Of a stretch of DNA of 64,000 nucleotides, positions 1-8,311 are shown one piece after another. A model generated the notes under the pieces. That model saw only the letters and a list, made by a program, of their open reading frames with translations. It did not search any database and was not told the DNA's origin. The stretch is from an uncultured Porphyromonadaceae bacterium (lineage in GTDB: Bacteria; Bacteroidota; Bacteroidia; Bacteroidales; Muribaculaceae). Numbering within the stretch: the stretch's first letter is position 1; the number at the start of each line of letters is the position of its first letter. The position numbers and the translations under genes are program-made. The stretch lies in assembly GCA_900540205.1 (NCBI GenBank), contig UQER01000016.1:1-64000 (forward strand), given 5' to 3'.

Positions 1-90
1 CGCGACTGCAACCCAGCTTAAAAAGCCGTTACATCAGGTATTAGTTTGGGGTCTCCCGCCTGCAGTCGCGACAGGTCGCGACCCTACATC
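1..90 (-). repeat. Dispersed palindromic intergenic element, cut by the window edge
   Basis: Bases 1-10 and 61-70 are perfect inverted copies. The 8-base palindrome gtcgcgac occurs at 65-72 and again at 75-82, next to a ccctaca flank at 82-88. On the minus strand the order is TGTAGGG flank, palindromic arm, a core holding CCCCAA and CTAATACC, GGGTTG, then the returning arm. The element at 52367-52481 has the same order and a similar core but unrelated arm sequence. The outer end lies beyond base 1. I infer a dispersed repeat or structured RNA element; copy number cannot be judged here. Confidence 0.55.
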
Positions 91-134
91 CACCGGACAC
101 CCGGAGCGCGTGGCGTGCTATAAATATAAAGCAT

Positions 135-175
135 CGGGAGCATGTGGCAGAGAACTGCCGACATGCTCCCGTTTT
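135..175. terminator. Intrinsic terminator downstream of adk
   Basis: An 11-bp stem (135-145 with 161-171) continues into an inner 5-bp stem (146-150 with 155-159) closed by a four-base loop. A tttt run follows on the plus strand and an AT-rich stretch follows on the minus strand, so it probably ends the hpt-adk transcript and may work in both directions. Confidence 0.75.
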
Positions 176-223
176 GGGGGATTGAGCGCACTGCGCACAG
201 AAATTCAGTGAGGAACTCCCGAA

Positions 224-799
224 TTATGACTCGCTTTCGCCGATGGCGGTGACGATGCTGCTGAAGATGTCGTCGATGGAGCCGGTGCCTTTTATCTGGC
301 GGTATTTCCCCTCCTTAATATAATAGTCGCGCAGGGGAGTGGTGCTCTCGTGATAGACTTTCAGTCGGTTCTTGATGGTTTCGGGGTTGTCGTCGGCGCG
401 GCCTGTCTGCTGTCCGCGGAGAATCATGCGTTCCACCAGCTCGTCCTCGGGCACTTCGAGGCCGATGACGTGATGCAGCTTCTGACCGCGGCGCTCAAAC
501 AGGCGCTTGAGGGCGTCGGCCTGTGGCACGGTGCGGGGGAACCCGTCGAGAATCACGCCGTCCTTGGCCTTGGGGTCGTTGTCGATGATCTCCTCGAGGA
601 TTCGGATCATCAGGGAGTCGGGAATGAGCTGTCCCTGTTTGATATAGGTGTTTGCAATCTGCCCGATGGGCGTTTTGCGGGCAATGTGGTCGCGGAGCAC
701 TTCGCCGGTGGATATGTGGTGAAGTCCGTATCGTTCAATAAGTTTTTCGCTTTGGGTGCCTTTGCCGCTACCGGGGGCACCGAAAATCACTATGTTCAT
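224..799 (-). CDS. adk: Adenylate kinase
   Basis: Cytosolic enzyme that interconverts ATP plus AMP with two ADP. The protein has 191 residues. The P-loop GAPGSGKGT is at residues 7-15, the AMP-site motif DGFPRT at 85-90, and a short LID with GRADDNPETIKNRL at about 133-146. No LID cysteines are present, so it is the short non-zinc form usual in Bacteroidota. The ATG at 799 gives the canonical N-terminus. It follows hpt on the same strand with 55 bases between them, so the two purine-metabolism genes are probably cotranscribed and end at the hairpin at 135-175. The length and motifs match the family closely. Confidence 0.97.
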   Translation of the reverse strand: MNIVIFGAPGSGKGTQSEKLIERYGLHHISTGEVLRDHIARKTPIGQIANTYIKQGQLIPDSLMIRILEEIIDNDPKAKDGVILDGFPRTVPQADALKRLFERRGQKLHHVIGLEVPEDELVERMILRGQQTGRADDNPETIKNRLKVYHESTTPLRDYYIKEGKYRQIKGTGSIDDIFSSIVTAIGESES

Positions 800-854
800 T
801 TTTTACTTGAAATTGTACAAAAGGGGGATGGAAAGGGCGCAGGCCCGGCGCATG

Positions 855-1400
855 TCAGTCGGCCTGTTCCTTGAGCACGTAGATGTCCTGGAGGTTGCGG
901 GCCAGGCCGTCGAGGTCCAGACCGAAACCGATGATGAATTTCGGGGCGATTGAGAAGCCCACGTAGTCGGGTTTTACGTCGCACTGCAGGCTTTCGGGCT
1001 TGAAAAGCAGTGTGGCTATCTTCACTTCGGCGGGGTTCTTGGCGCTTACGGTGTCGACCAGGCGCTTGATGGTCTGGCCGGTGTCCACGATGTCCTCGAC
1101 GAGAATGACGGGGCGCCCCTCGATGTCGTCGTGCAGACCCATGATTTCCTTCACGGTGCCGGTGCTGGAGGTGCCTTCGTAGCTCTTGAGGCGGATGAAG
1201 GAGATTTCGGCATCGGTGTCGATGTTCAGGAAAAGCTCTGCTGCAAAGGGGAATGCGCCGTTAAGCACACATACCAGCAAAGGCCGGCGGCCGCGGTACT
1301 GCTCGGTGATTTCGCGGGCAAGCTCGAGGATGCGGGCCTGTATTTTCTCTCTCTCAATGAATGGCTCAAAAGTGAGCCCGTTATAGCTGACTTGTTTCAT
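855..1400 (-). CDS. hpt: Hypoxanthine phosphoribosyltransferase
   Basis: Purine-salvage enzyme that joins hypoxanthine (or guanine) to PRPP to give IMP (or GMP). It has 181 residues, the usual length for the bacterial family. The PRPP-binding motif VILVEDIVDTGQT spans about residues 98-110, and the flexible-loop region with LKSYEGTSSTG is at about 71-81. The ATG at 1400 is the only sensible start. Two TAATTTTG promoter boxes lie just upstream, and adk follows, so this is the first gene of an hpt-adk transcript. Whether the enzyme favours hypoxanthine or guanine cannot be read from the sequence. Confidence 0.95.
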   Translation of the reverse strand: MKQVSYNGLTFEPFIEREKIQARILELAREITEQYRGRRPLLVCVLNGAFPFAAELFLNIDTDAEISFIRLKSYEGTSSTGTVKEIMGLHDDIEGRPVILVEDIVDTGQTIKRLVDTVSAKNPAEVKIATLLFKPESLQCDVKPDYVGFSIAPKFIIGFGLDLDGLARNLQDIYVLKEQAD

Positions 1401-1404
1401 CGGG

Positions 1405-1427
1405 CAAAATTAGTTGGCGCAAAATTA
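1405..1427 (-). promoter_or_regulatory. Two tandem -7 boxes upstream of hpt
   Basis: Minus-strand TAATTTTG occurs at 1427-1420 and again at 1412-1405, matching the Bacteroidota -7 consensus TAnnTTTG. No good -33 box at 19-20 bases is visible. The upstream copy leaves a leader of about 15 bases; the downstream copy would give a nearly leaderless message. Confidence 0.45.
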
Positions 1428-1470
1428 TGAAATGTTTTTGAGGTAAGCGCAATAAAGAATTATTTTTTTG

Positions 1471-1478
1471 TAAATTTG
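1471..1478 (+). promoter_or_regulatory. -7 box for nnr
   Basis: TAAATTTG followed by C matches the Bacteroidota -7 consensus. It predicts a start of transcription near 1485 and a leader of about 58 bases before the ATG at 1543. This supports that ATG over the upstream in-frame TTG at 1495. No clear -33 box is present. Confidence 0.5.
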
Positions 1479-1542
1479 CCTCAAGGATTCTATTTTGCAA
1501 AAGTGTGCGGCCGTCATGTCCGGCGTGCCGCGGATAAGATAT

Positions 1543-3060
1543 ATGAAACTTTTCACAACTGAAGAAATACGCGCCATCGACCGTGCCACCATCGAGCGCG
1601 AGGAGGTAAGCCCCCTCGAGCTGATTGAGCGTGTGGGCGAAGGCGTGGCCAGCGAGATTGCCACCCGCTGGCGCCCCAACAAGCCCACCATAGTTTTTGC
1701 CGGGCCCGGGAACAACGGCGCCGACGCCCTTGCGGCATCGCGGCTGCTTTGGGAGCGCGGCTTCCGCCCCGAGGTCTACCTTTTCAACATCGGTGGCGAC
1801 AAACTGTCGGGCGACTGCGCCGCCTCGCGCGACCGCCTGCTGCGTGAGGTGCCCGAACTGACGTTCTGCGAGGTGCAGAGCCGCTTCAACATGCCCAAGA
1901 TCACCTCGAACCATCTGGTTGTCGACGGACTGTTCGGCTCCGGACTGCGCGAGGAACTGAAAGGCGGATTCAAATCGCTGGTACAGAACATAAACGACGA
2001 GCACCCCACGGTGGTGTCGATCGATGTGCCTTCGGGCATGTTCGGCGACTGGAACCCCCAGAAGGTGAACCGCAACATAATGCACGCCACGCTGACGCTG
2101 GCCATCCAGTTTCCGCGCATCAGTTTCTTCATTGCCGACAACGCCGAGCTGATAGGCGAATGGAAGGTGCTCGACATAGGGCTGAGTGAGGCTGCCATCG
2201 CGGCCACTCCGGCCAGTTTTTCGCTTGTGGAGAAACGCGATGTGCACCGCCGGCTGCGCCACCGCAAGGAGTTTGCGTCGAAAGCTGACTTCGGTTCGGC
2301 CGTGCTCTATGCCGGCAGCTACGGCATGATGGGCGCCGCAGTGCTGGCTGCCCGCGGAGCCTTGCGCGCCGGTGTGGGAAAACTCACGGTGAATGCGCCC
2401 AAATGGGGCAACATAATATTGCAGACCGCTGTGCCGGAGGCGCTTTACCGCTATAACCGTGGTGAGCAGAACATTGTGGAGATTCATCCCGAACGCGACT
2501 TCAAAGCCGTGGCCATCGGCCCAGGAATCGGCACAAACGAACTGACGGTGAAGGCACTGGAGGATTTTCTGGCCTCGGCCAACCAGCCGGTGGTGCTCGA
2601 TGCCGACGCACTGAACTGCATTGCTCTGAAACCGGCCATGCTCAACACCATCCCCGTGCTCAGCATCCTCACCCCGCATGCCGGCGAGTTCGACCGCCTG
2701 TTCGGCCCCCAGCCTTCGGCTGAGGCGCGTCTGCGCAAGGCCATTGAGATGGCGAAATATTACAACGTGTTCATCATCCTGAAGGGGCACTACACGGCCA
2801 TCGTGCGCCCCGACAGCAAGGTGTATTTCAATTCGTCGGGTACTCCCGCCATGGCCACGGCCGGCAGCGGCGATGTGCTCACCGGAGTGCTCCTTGCTAT
2901 GCTCGCACAGGGTTATCCTGCTGAACTTGCATCGCTCATAGCTGTTTATATTCATGGAGTGGCGGGCGAACTTGCCGCCGCCGATGAAGGAGAGTACGGT
3001 GTTGTGGCCGGCGACATCGCCGCCAACATCGGCCGCGCCATCAAGGAGACCATGAAGTGA
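1543..3060 (+). CDS. nnr: Bifunctional NAD(P)H-hydrate repair enzyme
   Basis: Repairs damaged NADH and NADPH hydrates in two steps: the N-terminal domain epimerises R and S forms and the C-terminal domain dehydrates the S form using ADP. The protein has 505 residues from the ATG at 1543. The YjeF_N domain covers about residues 1-215 with AGPGNNGADALAASRLL at 53-69. The ribokinase-like dehydratase covers about 225-500 and ends with the AGSGDVLTG motif near 440. An upstream TTG at 1495 would add 16 residues but lies close to the promoter box, so I prefer the ATG. It is divergent from hpt and probably cotranscribed with the DUF4831 gene 59 bases downstream. Confidence 0.95.
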   Translation: MKLFTTEEIRAIDRATIEREEVSPLELIERVGEGVASEIATRWRPNKPTIVFAGPGNNGADALAASRLLWERGFRPEVYLFNIGGDKLSGDCAASRDRLLREVPELTFCEVQSRFNMPKITSNHLVVDGLFGSGLREELKGGFKSLVQNINDEHPTVVSIDVPSGMFGDWNPQKVNRNIMHATLTLAIQFPRISFFIADNAELIGEWKVLDIGLSEAAIAATPASFSLVEKRDVHRRLRHRKEFASKADFGSAVLYAGSYGMMGAAVLAARGALRAGVGKLTVNAPKWGNIILQTAVPEALYRYNRGEQNIVEIHPERDFKAVAIGPGIGTNELTVKALEDFLASANQPVVLDADALNCIALKPAMLNTIPVLSILTPHAGEFDRLFGPQPSAEARLRKAIEMAKYYNVFIILKGHYTAIVRPDSKVYFNSSGTPAMATAGSGDVLTGVLLAMLAQGYPAELASLIAVYIHGVAGELAAADEGEYGVVAGDIAANIGRAIKETMK

Positions 3061-3119
3061 CCTGACCCCGAAAAACAGATGAAGAGCCCAGAAAATTTGC
3101 CTCCAAACCACGACCTGTT

Positions 3120-4214
3120 ATGAATCCGATTTATAAACTTCTGCTTATAGGTGCCGTTGCCGTCGGATGCGGCACGGCGGCGTCTGCCCAGAACACAACG
3201 CGCCTCTCGGTGACTAAGGCCAACGATTATGCCTTGGTCTACACGCTGCCGGTGACCAACCTGTCGGTGACTCTCGAGGCTGAGATCACCGTAAAGAAGC
3301 CTGGTGAGTTCTATAAGTATGCCAAGAAATATCTGAACATCAACGACCCCGTCACCAAGGAATCGCGCACGGCCACGCTGAAATCGGCTGTGGTGTCGAC
3401 ATTCGGACTGCCCGATGCCGACCAGCGCTATGCCGTGCAGTTCAAATCGGGGACAGACGCCTATATGATGCTCTCATCCGCCAATGTGCCCTTGGCGGTG
3501 AACACCACGAAGCTGGCTCCAAAGGAGACTGTGACGCTTCCTGAGGCACAGCCTGCGCCACCCACCCCGCTCGAAACCCCGGCCGCCCGTCAGGTGGTGA
3601 GCGAGGAGATGATGCAGAGCCAGTCGACGGCGAAACGTGCGGAGCTTGCAGCTTCTGCGCTGTTCGCCATTCGCCAGACCCGTGCCGACCTCATTTCAGG
3701 TCAGGCCGAACAGATGCCCCCCGACGGCAAATCGCTACAGCTGATGCTCGACAATCTGGAGGCACAGGAAAAGGCCCTGATGGCCATGTTTGTGGGTACT
3801 ACCGCGGTGAGCACCGATGTGGCCACATTCAACCTCTGCCCCGAGGGCGACATCAAGCACAAGGTGCTGGCGCGCATATCGCCGGTGGACGGCATCGTGG
3901 ATGCCAACGACCTTTCCGGCGAGCCGGTATATATAGATGTGGAGGTGACCCAGCGCGGCGAGATGCCTGTCAACGAGAAGGGGCAGCAGCTGGTGTTCCC
4001 CAAAAACGGATTCGCCTACTGCATCCCGGGCATGGCTTCGGTGGCCGTGAGCTACGATGGCCGCACCTATGCCGACCGCGATGAGGAATTCGCACAGTTC
4101 GGAGTGGTGTATGGCCTGAACCCAAATTCGTTCACCAACCGCAAGGCGCCGCTTTATGTGGTGCTTGACCCGGCCACGGGCGCTATCCTCGAGCAGGGTG
4201 TGGCCGCGGAGTAA
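3120..4214 (+). CDS. Secreted DUF4831 family protein
   Basis: A 364-residue protein of unknown function, of a family I recognise from Bacteroidales (DUF4831). Residues 1-23 are a classical signal peptide (basic start, hydrophobic core, ASA cleavage region), so it should leave the cytoplasm. The N-terminal half carries the family's conserved text around GEFYKYAKKYLNINDP at about 61-76. A short Pro-rich linker follows near 140-150, and a helical stretch with QTRADLISGQAEQMP comes after it. No catalytic signature is visible. It lies 59 bases after nnr and is followed by a 9-base tandem array and a strong terminator. The family call is from recalled sequence character; I propose no function. Confidence 0.8.
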   Translation: MNPIYKLLLIGAVAVGCGTAASAQNTTRLSVTKANDYALVYTLPVTNLSVTLEAEITVKKPGEFYKYAKKYLNINDPVTKESRTATLKSAVVSTFGLPDADQRYAVQFKSGTDAYMMLSSANVPLAVNTTKLAPKETVTLPEAQPAPPTPLETPAARQVVSEEMMQSQSTAKRAELAASALFAIRQTRADLISGQAEQMPPDGKSLQLMLDNLEAQEKALMAMFVGTTAVSTDVATFNLCPEGDIKHKVLARISPVDGIVDANDLSGEPVYIDVEVTQRGEMPVNEKGQQLVFPKNGFAYCIPGMASVAVSYDGRTYADRDEEFAQFGVVYGLNPNSFTNRKAPLYVVLDPATGAILEQGVAAE

Positions 4215-4220
4215 CCGGGA

Positions 4221-4292
4221 ATTATAGCTAAGGTAGCTGAAATAGCTATTATAGCTAAAATAGCTATTGTAGCTATTATAGCTAAAGTAGAT
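4221..4292. repeat. Tandem array of eight 9-base units
   Basis: Eight consecutive 9-base units fill the space between the DUF4831 stop codon and the terminator. Each has the form nnnnTAGCT (the last unit ends TAGAT), and only the first four bases vary. The array is AT-rich and ends exactly where the terminator stem begins. It encodes no plausible peptide because every unit contains TAG. Confidence 0.9.
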
Positions 4293-4339
4293 AAAAGGCG
4301 GCGCCTCATGTGCAATGCACGTGAGACGCCGCCTTTTAT
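4291..4339. terminator. Bidirectional terminator between DUF4831 gene and serS
   Basis: A 13-bp perfect stem (4291-4303 with 4327-4339) has an A-run on one side and a T-run on the other. It continues into a further 10-bp stem with one G-T pair around a tiny loop. The two flanking genes converge here, so it can end both transcripts. Confidence 0.9.
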
Positions 4340-4353
4340 GAGTTTTGAGGGTG

Positions 4354-5625
4354 TCAGTCGATGATGTCGAAGCCTGTGTATTTGCGGAGGCATTCGGGCA
4401 CCACGATGCCCTGCGGAGTCTGGTTGTTTTCGAGCAGGGCTGCCACGATGCGGGGCAATGCCAGGGCCGAACCGTTGAGGGTGTGGCAGAGGCGGGGTTT
4501 CTTGTCGGCATCGCGGTAACGGCATTTGAGGCGGTTGGCCTGGTATGTCTCGAAGTTGGAAACAGATGATACCTCGAGCCAGCGCTTCTGGGCAGCGCTC
4601 CACACTTCGAAGTCGAAGGTGATGGCCGATGTGAAGCTCATGTCGCCGCCGCACAGGCGCAGTATGTGCCAGGGGAGGCCAAGCTTTTCAAGCAGACCCT
4701 GCACGTGGTCCTTCATCTCCTCGAGCGCGGCATACGAGTTCTCGGGCTTCTCGATGCGAACAATCTCAACCTTGTCGAACTGGTGGAGGCGGTTGAGTCC
4801 GCGCACATCCTTGCCATAGCTGCCTGCTTCACGGCGGAAGCATGCCGAGTAGGCGCAGTTCTTTTTGGGAAGCTCGTCGGCGCTGAGAATCACGTCGCGG
4901 TAGATGTTGGTCACGGGCACTTCGGCTGTGGGGATGAGGTAGAGGTTGTCGACCTCGCAGTGATACATCTGGCCCTCCTTGTCGGGGAGCTGTCCGGTGC
5001 CGTAGGCCGAAGCTTCGTTGACCACATAGGGAGGTTCGATTTCGGTGTAGCCGGCGGCGTTGGCTTCGTCGAGGAAGAACTGGATGAGGGCACGCTGCAG
5101 ACGGGCGCCTTTACCTATGTATACAGGGAATCCGGCACCGGTGATTTTCACGCCGAGGTCGAAATCGATGAGGTTGTATTTCTTTGCAAGTTCCCAGTGG
5201 GGAAGTGCGTCCGCGGGGAGGTCGGGCATGGGGCCTCCGGTCTTTTCAACCACATTGTCGGCGGCGGAAGTGCCTGCAGGCACCATGTCGCAGGGGAGGT
5301 TGGGGATGGTGGTGAGGAGAACGTGCTGCTCCTGTTCCACCTCGGCCAGACGCGATGCAATGGTTTTCTGGCTCTCTTTGAGCGCGCTCACCTTGGCTTT
5401 GGCTTCCTCGGCTTCCTCGCGCTTGCCCTGCTTCATCAGGGCGCCTATCGAAGCGGCGAGCCGGTTGAGTTCGGCCGCCTGATTGTCGTTGTCGAGCTGG
5501 AGGGAGCGGCGCAGGTTGTCCAGCTCCAGAACTTTCGCGATGGGCTCTTTGCCATCGAACCCTTTGATGGCCAGACGTTCGATCGTCTTGGCCGGGTCAG
5601 CTTTTATCTGTTGAAGAGTAAGCAT
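4354..5625 (-). CDS. serS: Serine--tRNA ligase
   Basis: Cytosolic class II aminoacyl-tRNA synthetase that charges tRNA(Ser) with serine. It has 423 residues, the normal bacterial length. The N-terminal coiled-coil arm that grips the long variable arm of tRNA(Ser) covers about residues 30-105 and is rich in Glu, Lys and Ala. Class II motif 2 is FRREAGSYGKDVRGLNRLHQF at about 270-290. Motif 3 is seen in NGSALALPRIVAALLENNQ near 385-403. The ATG at 5625 gives the canonical start MLTLQQIKADP. It converges on the DUF4831 gene and shares its terminator. It is divergent from the GH35 gene. Confidence 0.97.
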   Translation of the reverse strand: MLTLQQIKADPAKTIERLAIKGFDGKEPIAKVLELDNLRRSLQLDNDNQAAELNRLAASIGALMKQGKREEAEEAKAKVSALKESQKTIASRLAEVEQEQHVLLTTIPNLPCDMVPAGTSAADNVVEKTGGPMPDLPADALPHWELAKKYNLIDFDLGVKITGAGFPVYIGKGARLQRALIQFFLDEANAAGYTEIEPPYVVNEASAYGTGQLPDKEGQMYHCEVDNLYLIPTAEVPVTNIYRDVILSADELPKKNCAYSACFRREAGSYGKDVRGLNRLHQFDKVEIVRIEKPENSYAALEEMKDHVQGLLEKLGLPWHILRLCGGDMSFTSAITFDFEVWSAAQKRWLEVSSVSNFETYQANRLKCRYRDADKKPRLCHTLNGSALALPRIVAALLENNQTPQGIVVPECLRKYTGFDIID

Positions 5626-5662
5626 CCTTGGGTGAAATTTTGTTGGTTTCTGTTTTGGAACA

Positions 5663-5670
5663 CAAAATTA
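5663..5670 (-). promoter_or_regulatory. -7 box for serS
   Basis: Minus-strand TAATTTTG followed by T, about 38 bases before the serS ATG. No convincing -33 box lies at the expected distance, so this rests on the -7 match and its position only. Confidence 0.4.
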
Positions 5671-5692
5671 CAAATTTCCCCATAAAATTCAT

Positions 5693-5700
5693 TAATTTTG
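5693..5700 (+). promoter_or_regulatory. -7 box for the GH35 gene
   Basis: TAATTTTG followed by T lies 99 bases before the ATG at 5800. It predicts a leader of about 90 bases. It stands back to back with the serS box, about 22 bases apart, so the two divergent promoters may compete. Confidence 0.4.
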
Positions 5701-5799
5701 TAATCCAAATGCTGACAAGTGACCCCTGAAAATCAGACTTCACGTGCCACTGATGTCGGCGGATTGTCAAAATTGCTACTTACCTAACAATTCCATCCC

Positions 5800-8193
5800 A
5801 TGAAAAAATCTGGTATAATCCAAGCGGTGAAGGGCCTGGCGCTCGCTTCTGCGGTGTTCGCACTCCCTTTTGCCGCACATTCGGCGGATAAATCGCCGAA
5901 AAATGCCCCGGTAACATTTGAAGCCGGAAAGGGCACATTCCTGCTCAACGGCCAGCCGCACGTGGTGAAGGCTGCCGAGCTTCACTATCCACGCATTCCG
6001 CGTCCCTACTGGGACCAGCGAATCAAGCAGACCAAGGCATTGGGCATGAACACCGTGTGCCTCTATGTGTTCTGGAACGCGCATGAGCCGAAACCGGGCG
6101 AATTCGATTTCACCGGACAGAACGATCTCGGTGAATTTGTGCGTCTGTGCCGCGACAACGGCATGAACGTGATTCTGCGTCCCGGCCCCTATGTGTGCGC
6201 CGAATGGGAAATGGGTGGCCTCCCCTGGTGGCTGCTGCAGAAAAAGGACATCCGTCTGCGCGAAAGCGACCCCTATTTCCTTGAACGCGTCGACCTCTTC
6301 CAGAAGGAGGTGGCCAAGCAGGTGGAAGGGCTTACGGCAAAGGACGGCGGCCCGATTATCATGGTGCAGGTTGAGAACGAATATGGCTCGTATGGCGAGG
6401 ACAAGGAATATGTGGCCACCATTCGCGACATGCTCCGCCGCAATTTCGGCGAGGATGTGCAGATGTTCCAGTGTGACTGGGCCAGCAATTTCACCCTCAA
6501 TGGTCTGGACGACCTGATCTGGACCATGAATTTCGGCACAGGCGCCGACATAGACCAGCAGTTCGCCCGTCTGAAGGAGTTGCGCCCCGATTCCCCGCTG
6601 ATGTGCTCCGAGTTCTGGAGCGGATGGTTTGACAAATGGGGCGCCAACCATGAGACCCGTCCAGCCGCCGACATGATTGCCGGCATCGACGAGATGCTGT
6701 CGAAAGGCATCTCGTTCAGCCTCTATATGACCCACGGCGGAACCAACTGGGGACACTGGGCCGGTGCCAACTCGCCCGGATTCGCTCCCGATGTGACCAG
6801 CTACGACTATGATGCCCCAATCAGTGAGGCCGGCCACTATACACCCAAGTACATGGCGCTCCGCGAAACCCTGCAGAAGTATGCTGACGGCGGCAAGAAA
6901 CTGCCCAAGATGCCGGCCGAGTATCCCGTGACCTCGATTGACGAATTCACTCTTGCCGAAGTGGCTCCGCTTATGGCCAATCTGCCTGCGGCGGTGTCGG
7001 ACGAGGAGGTGAAAACCATGGAGGAGTACAATCAGGGTTTCGGCAGCATCCTTTACCGCACCACACTCCCCTCGCTTCCCGAAGGTGGCGTGCTCAAGCT
7101 TGATGCCCACGACTATGCACAGGTGTTTGTCGACGGCAAATACATCGGCAAGCTCGACCGCCGCGTGAACGAACGCGAGATGCGTCTGCCGACCGTGCGC
7201 AAGGGTGCCACTCTCGACATCCTTGTAGAGGCTATGGGCCGCATCAATTTCGGCCGTGCCATCAAGGACTTCAAGGGCATTGTGGGCGGTGTGCAGCTCA
7301 CAGCCATGCACGACGGGCGCCCGTTCGTGTGCGACATGAAGAACTGGGAAGTGTTCCCGCTTCCCGATGAGCTGGAATTCTACGCTTCGATGAATTTCGA
7401 GCCGGTAAAATCGCTCACCGATGCCGACGGACACCGTGTGCCCGGCGTGTATCGCGGCGTGTTCAACGTAAAGAAGCCTGCCGATACATTCCTTGATTTC
7501 AGCACATGGGGGAAAGGTCTGGTTTACGTCAACGGTCATCCACTCGGCCGCATTTGGGAAATCGGTCCGCAGCAGACCCTATACACTCCTGGCTGCTGGC
7601 TGAAGAAGGGTGAGAACGAGATTGTGGTGTTCGATATTGTCGGTCCTCGTGCCACCACAGTGAAAGGCCATCGTGAGCCGATTCTCGACATGCTGCAGCA
7701 GACGGCGCCCGGAGCGGGGGAGAACAGCCGTCTGGCCAAGAAACTGATGGAAGGAGCCAAGGCAGTGGCCGAAGGTTCGGCAACTCCCGGCAACGGCTGG
7801 CAGACCATCCGGTTTGCTAATCCAGCCAAAGGCCGCTATCTGATTCTTGAGGCCCTGTCGGCCCAGGACGGCGGTGACCGCGTGGCTGTGGCCGAGATGT
7901 ATGCGCTCGGCGCCGACGGCAAACGTCTGTCGCGCGAGCCGTGGACCGTAGTGTATGCCGACAGCGAGGATACCCATGGTGTGAACCGCACCGGCGACAA
8001 AGTGTATGACCTGCAGGAATCCACCTATTGGCAGACCTCCAAGCACGACAAATTCCCACATTCGCTTGTGCTTGATCTGGGCTCGGACGAAACGGTGACA
8101 GGCGTCGAGATTCTGCCGCGTGCCGAATCCGGCGCTCCCCACGCCATCAAGGATTACCGTCTCTACCTGCGTCCCGCAGCGGCCGCAAAGTGA
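5800..8193 (+). CDS. Secreted GH35 beta-galactosidase with C-terminal F5/8-type domain
   Basis: Hydrolyses terminal beta-galactose from glycans outside the cytoplasm. The protein has 797 residues, with a signal peptide at about 1-29. The GH35 TIM barrel covers about 40-360 and starts with AAELHYPRIPRPYWDQRI at 58-75. The acid/base is E194 in QVENEYGSY and the nucleophile is E271 in CSEFWSGW. Beta-sandwich domains follow. A discoidin-like (F5/8 type C) carbohydrate-binding domain fills about 665-797 and ends with DYRLYLRP. It stands alone, with no SusCD pair or regulator nearby, between the serS promoter and its own terminator. The family gives beta-galactosidase activity; the natural substrate (host mucin or plant galactan) is not shown. 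Confidence 0.93.
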   Translation: MKKSGIIQAVKGLALASAVFALPFAAHSADKSPKNAPVTFEAGKGTFLLNGQPHVVKAAELHYPRIPRPYWDQRIKQTKALGMNTVCLYVFWNAHEPKPGEFDFTGQNDLGEFVRLCRDNGMNVILRPGPYVCAEWEMGGLPWWLLQKKDIRLRESDPYFLERVDLFQKEVAKQVEGLTAKDGGPIIMVQVENEYGSYGEDKEYVATIRDMLRRNFGEDVQMFQCDWASNFTLNGLDDLIWTMNFGTGADIDQQFARLKELRPDSPLMCSEFWSGWFDKWGANHETRPAADMIAGIDEMLSKGISFSLYMTHGGTNWGHWAGANSPGFAPDVTSYDYDAPISEAGHYTPKYMALRETLQKYADGGKKLPKMPAEYPVTSIDEFTLAEVAPLMANLPAAVSDEEVKTMEEYNQGFGSILYRTTLPSLPEGGVLKLDAHDYAQVFVDGKYIGKLDRRVNEREMRLPTVRKGATLDILVEAMGRINFGRAIKDFKGIVGGVQLTAMHDGRPFVCDMKNWEVFPLPDELEFYASMNFEPVKSLTDADGHRVPGVYRGVFNVKKPADTFLDFSTWGKGLVYVNGHPLGRIWEIGPQQTLYTPGCWLKKGENEIVVFDIVGPRATTVKGHREPILDMLQQTAPGAGENSRLAKKLMEGAKAVAEGSATPGNGWQTIRFANPAKGRYLILEALSAQDGGDRVAVAEMYALGADGKRLSREPWTVVYADSEDTHGVNRTGDKVYDLQESTYWQTSKHDKFPHSLVLDLGSDETVTGVEILPRAESGAPHAIKDYRLYLRPAAAAK

Positions 8194-8222
8194 GACCGAT
8201 GAATTAATGATATTGTAAAGAG

Positions 8223-8265
8223 CAACCGGCGATGCGTTGGAGATTACCATCCGCATTGCCGGTTG
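8223..8265. terminator. Terminator after the GH35 gene
   Basis: A 14-bp stem (8223-8236 with 8252-8265, one G-T pair) with a 15-base loop is followed by an AT-rich tract (tgttattaattctta). It lies 30 bases after the GH35 stop codon. The facing PepSY-like gene ends at 8312, so it may also end that transcript. Confidence 0.7.
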
Positions 8266-8311
8266 TGTTATTAATTCTTAGAGATGTGGGAGCGAGGACA
8301 ACGGAAGGTTG

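Noticed and set aside
1381..3111. Long minus-strand open frame of 576 codons opposite nnr
   Set aside because: It is antisense to a well-conserved enzyme, its translation is His- and Gly-rich and low in family character, and such frames are expected opposite GC-rich genes.
4221..4292. CRISPR array
   Set aside because: Units are only 9 bases with no spacers and no cas genes nearby; the same holds for the 10-base array at 16121-16253.
5776..7539. 587-codon minus-strand frame opposite the GH35 gene
   Set aside because: The GH35 catalytic motifs on the plus strand are intact; the antisense product is His-rich and matches nothing recognisable.
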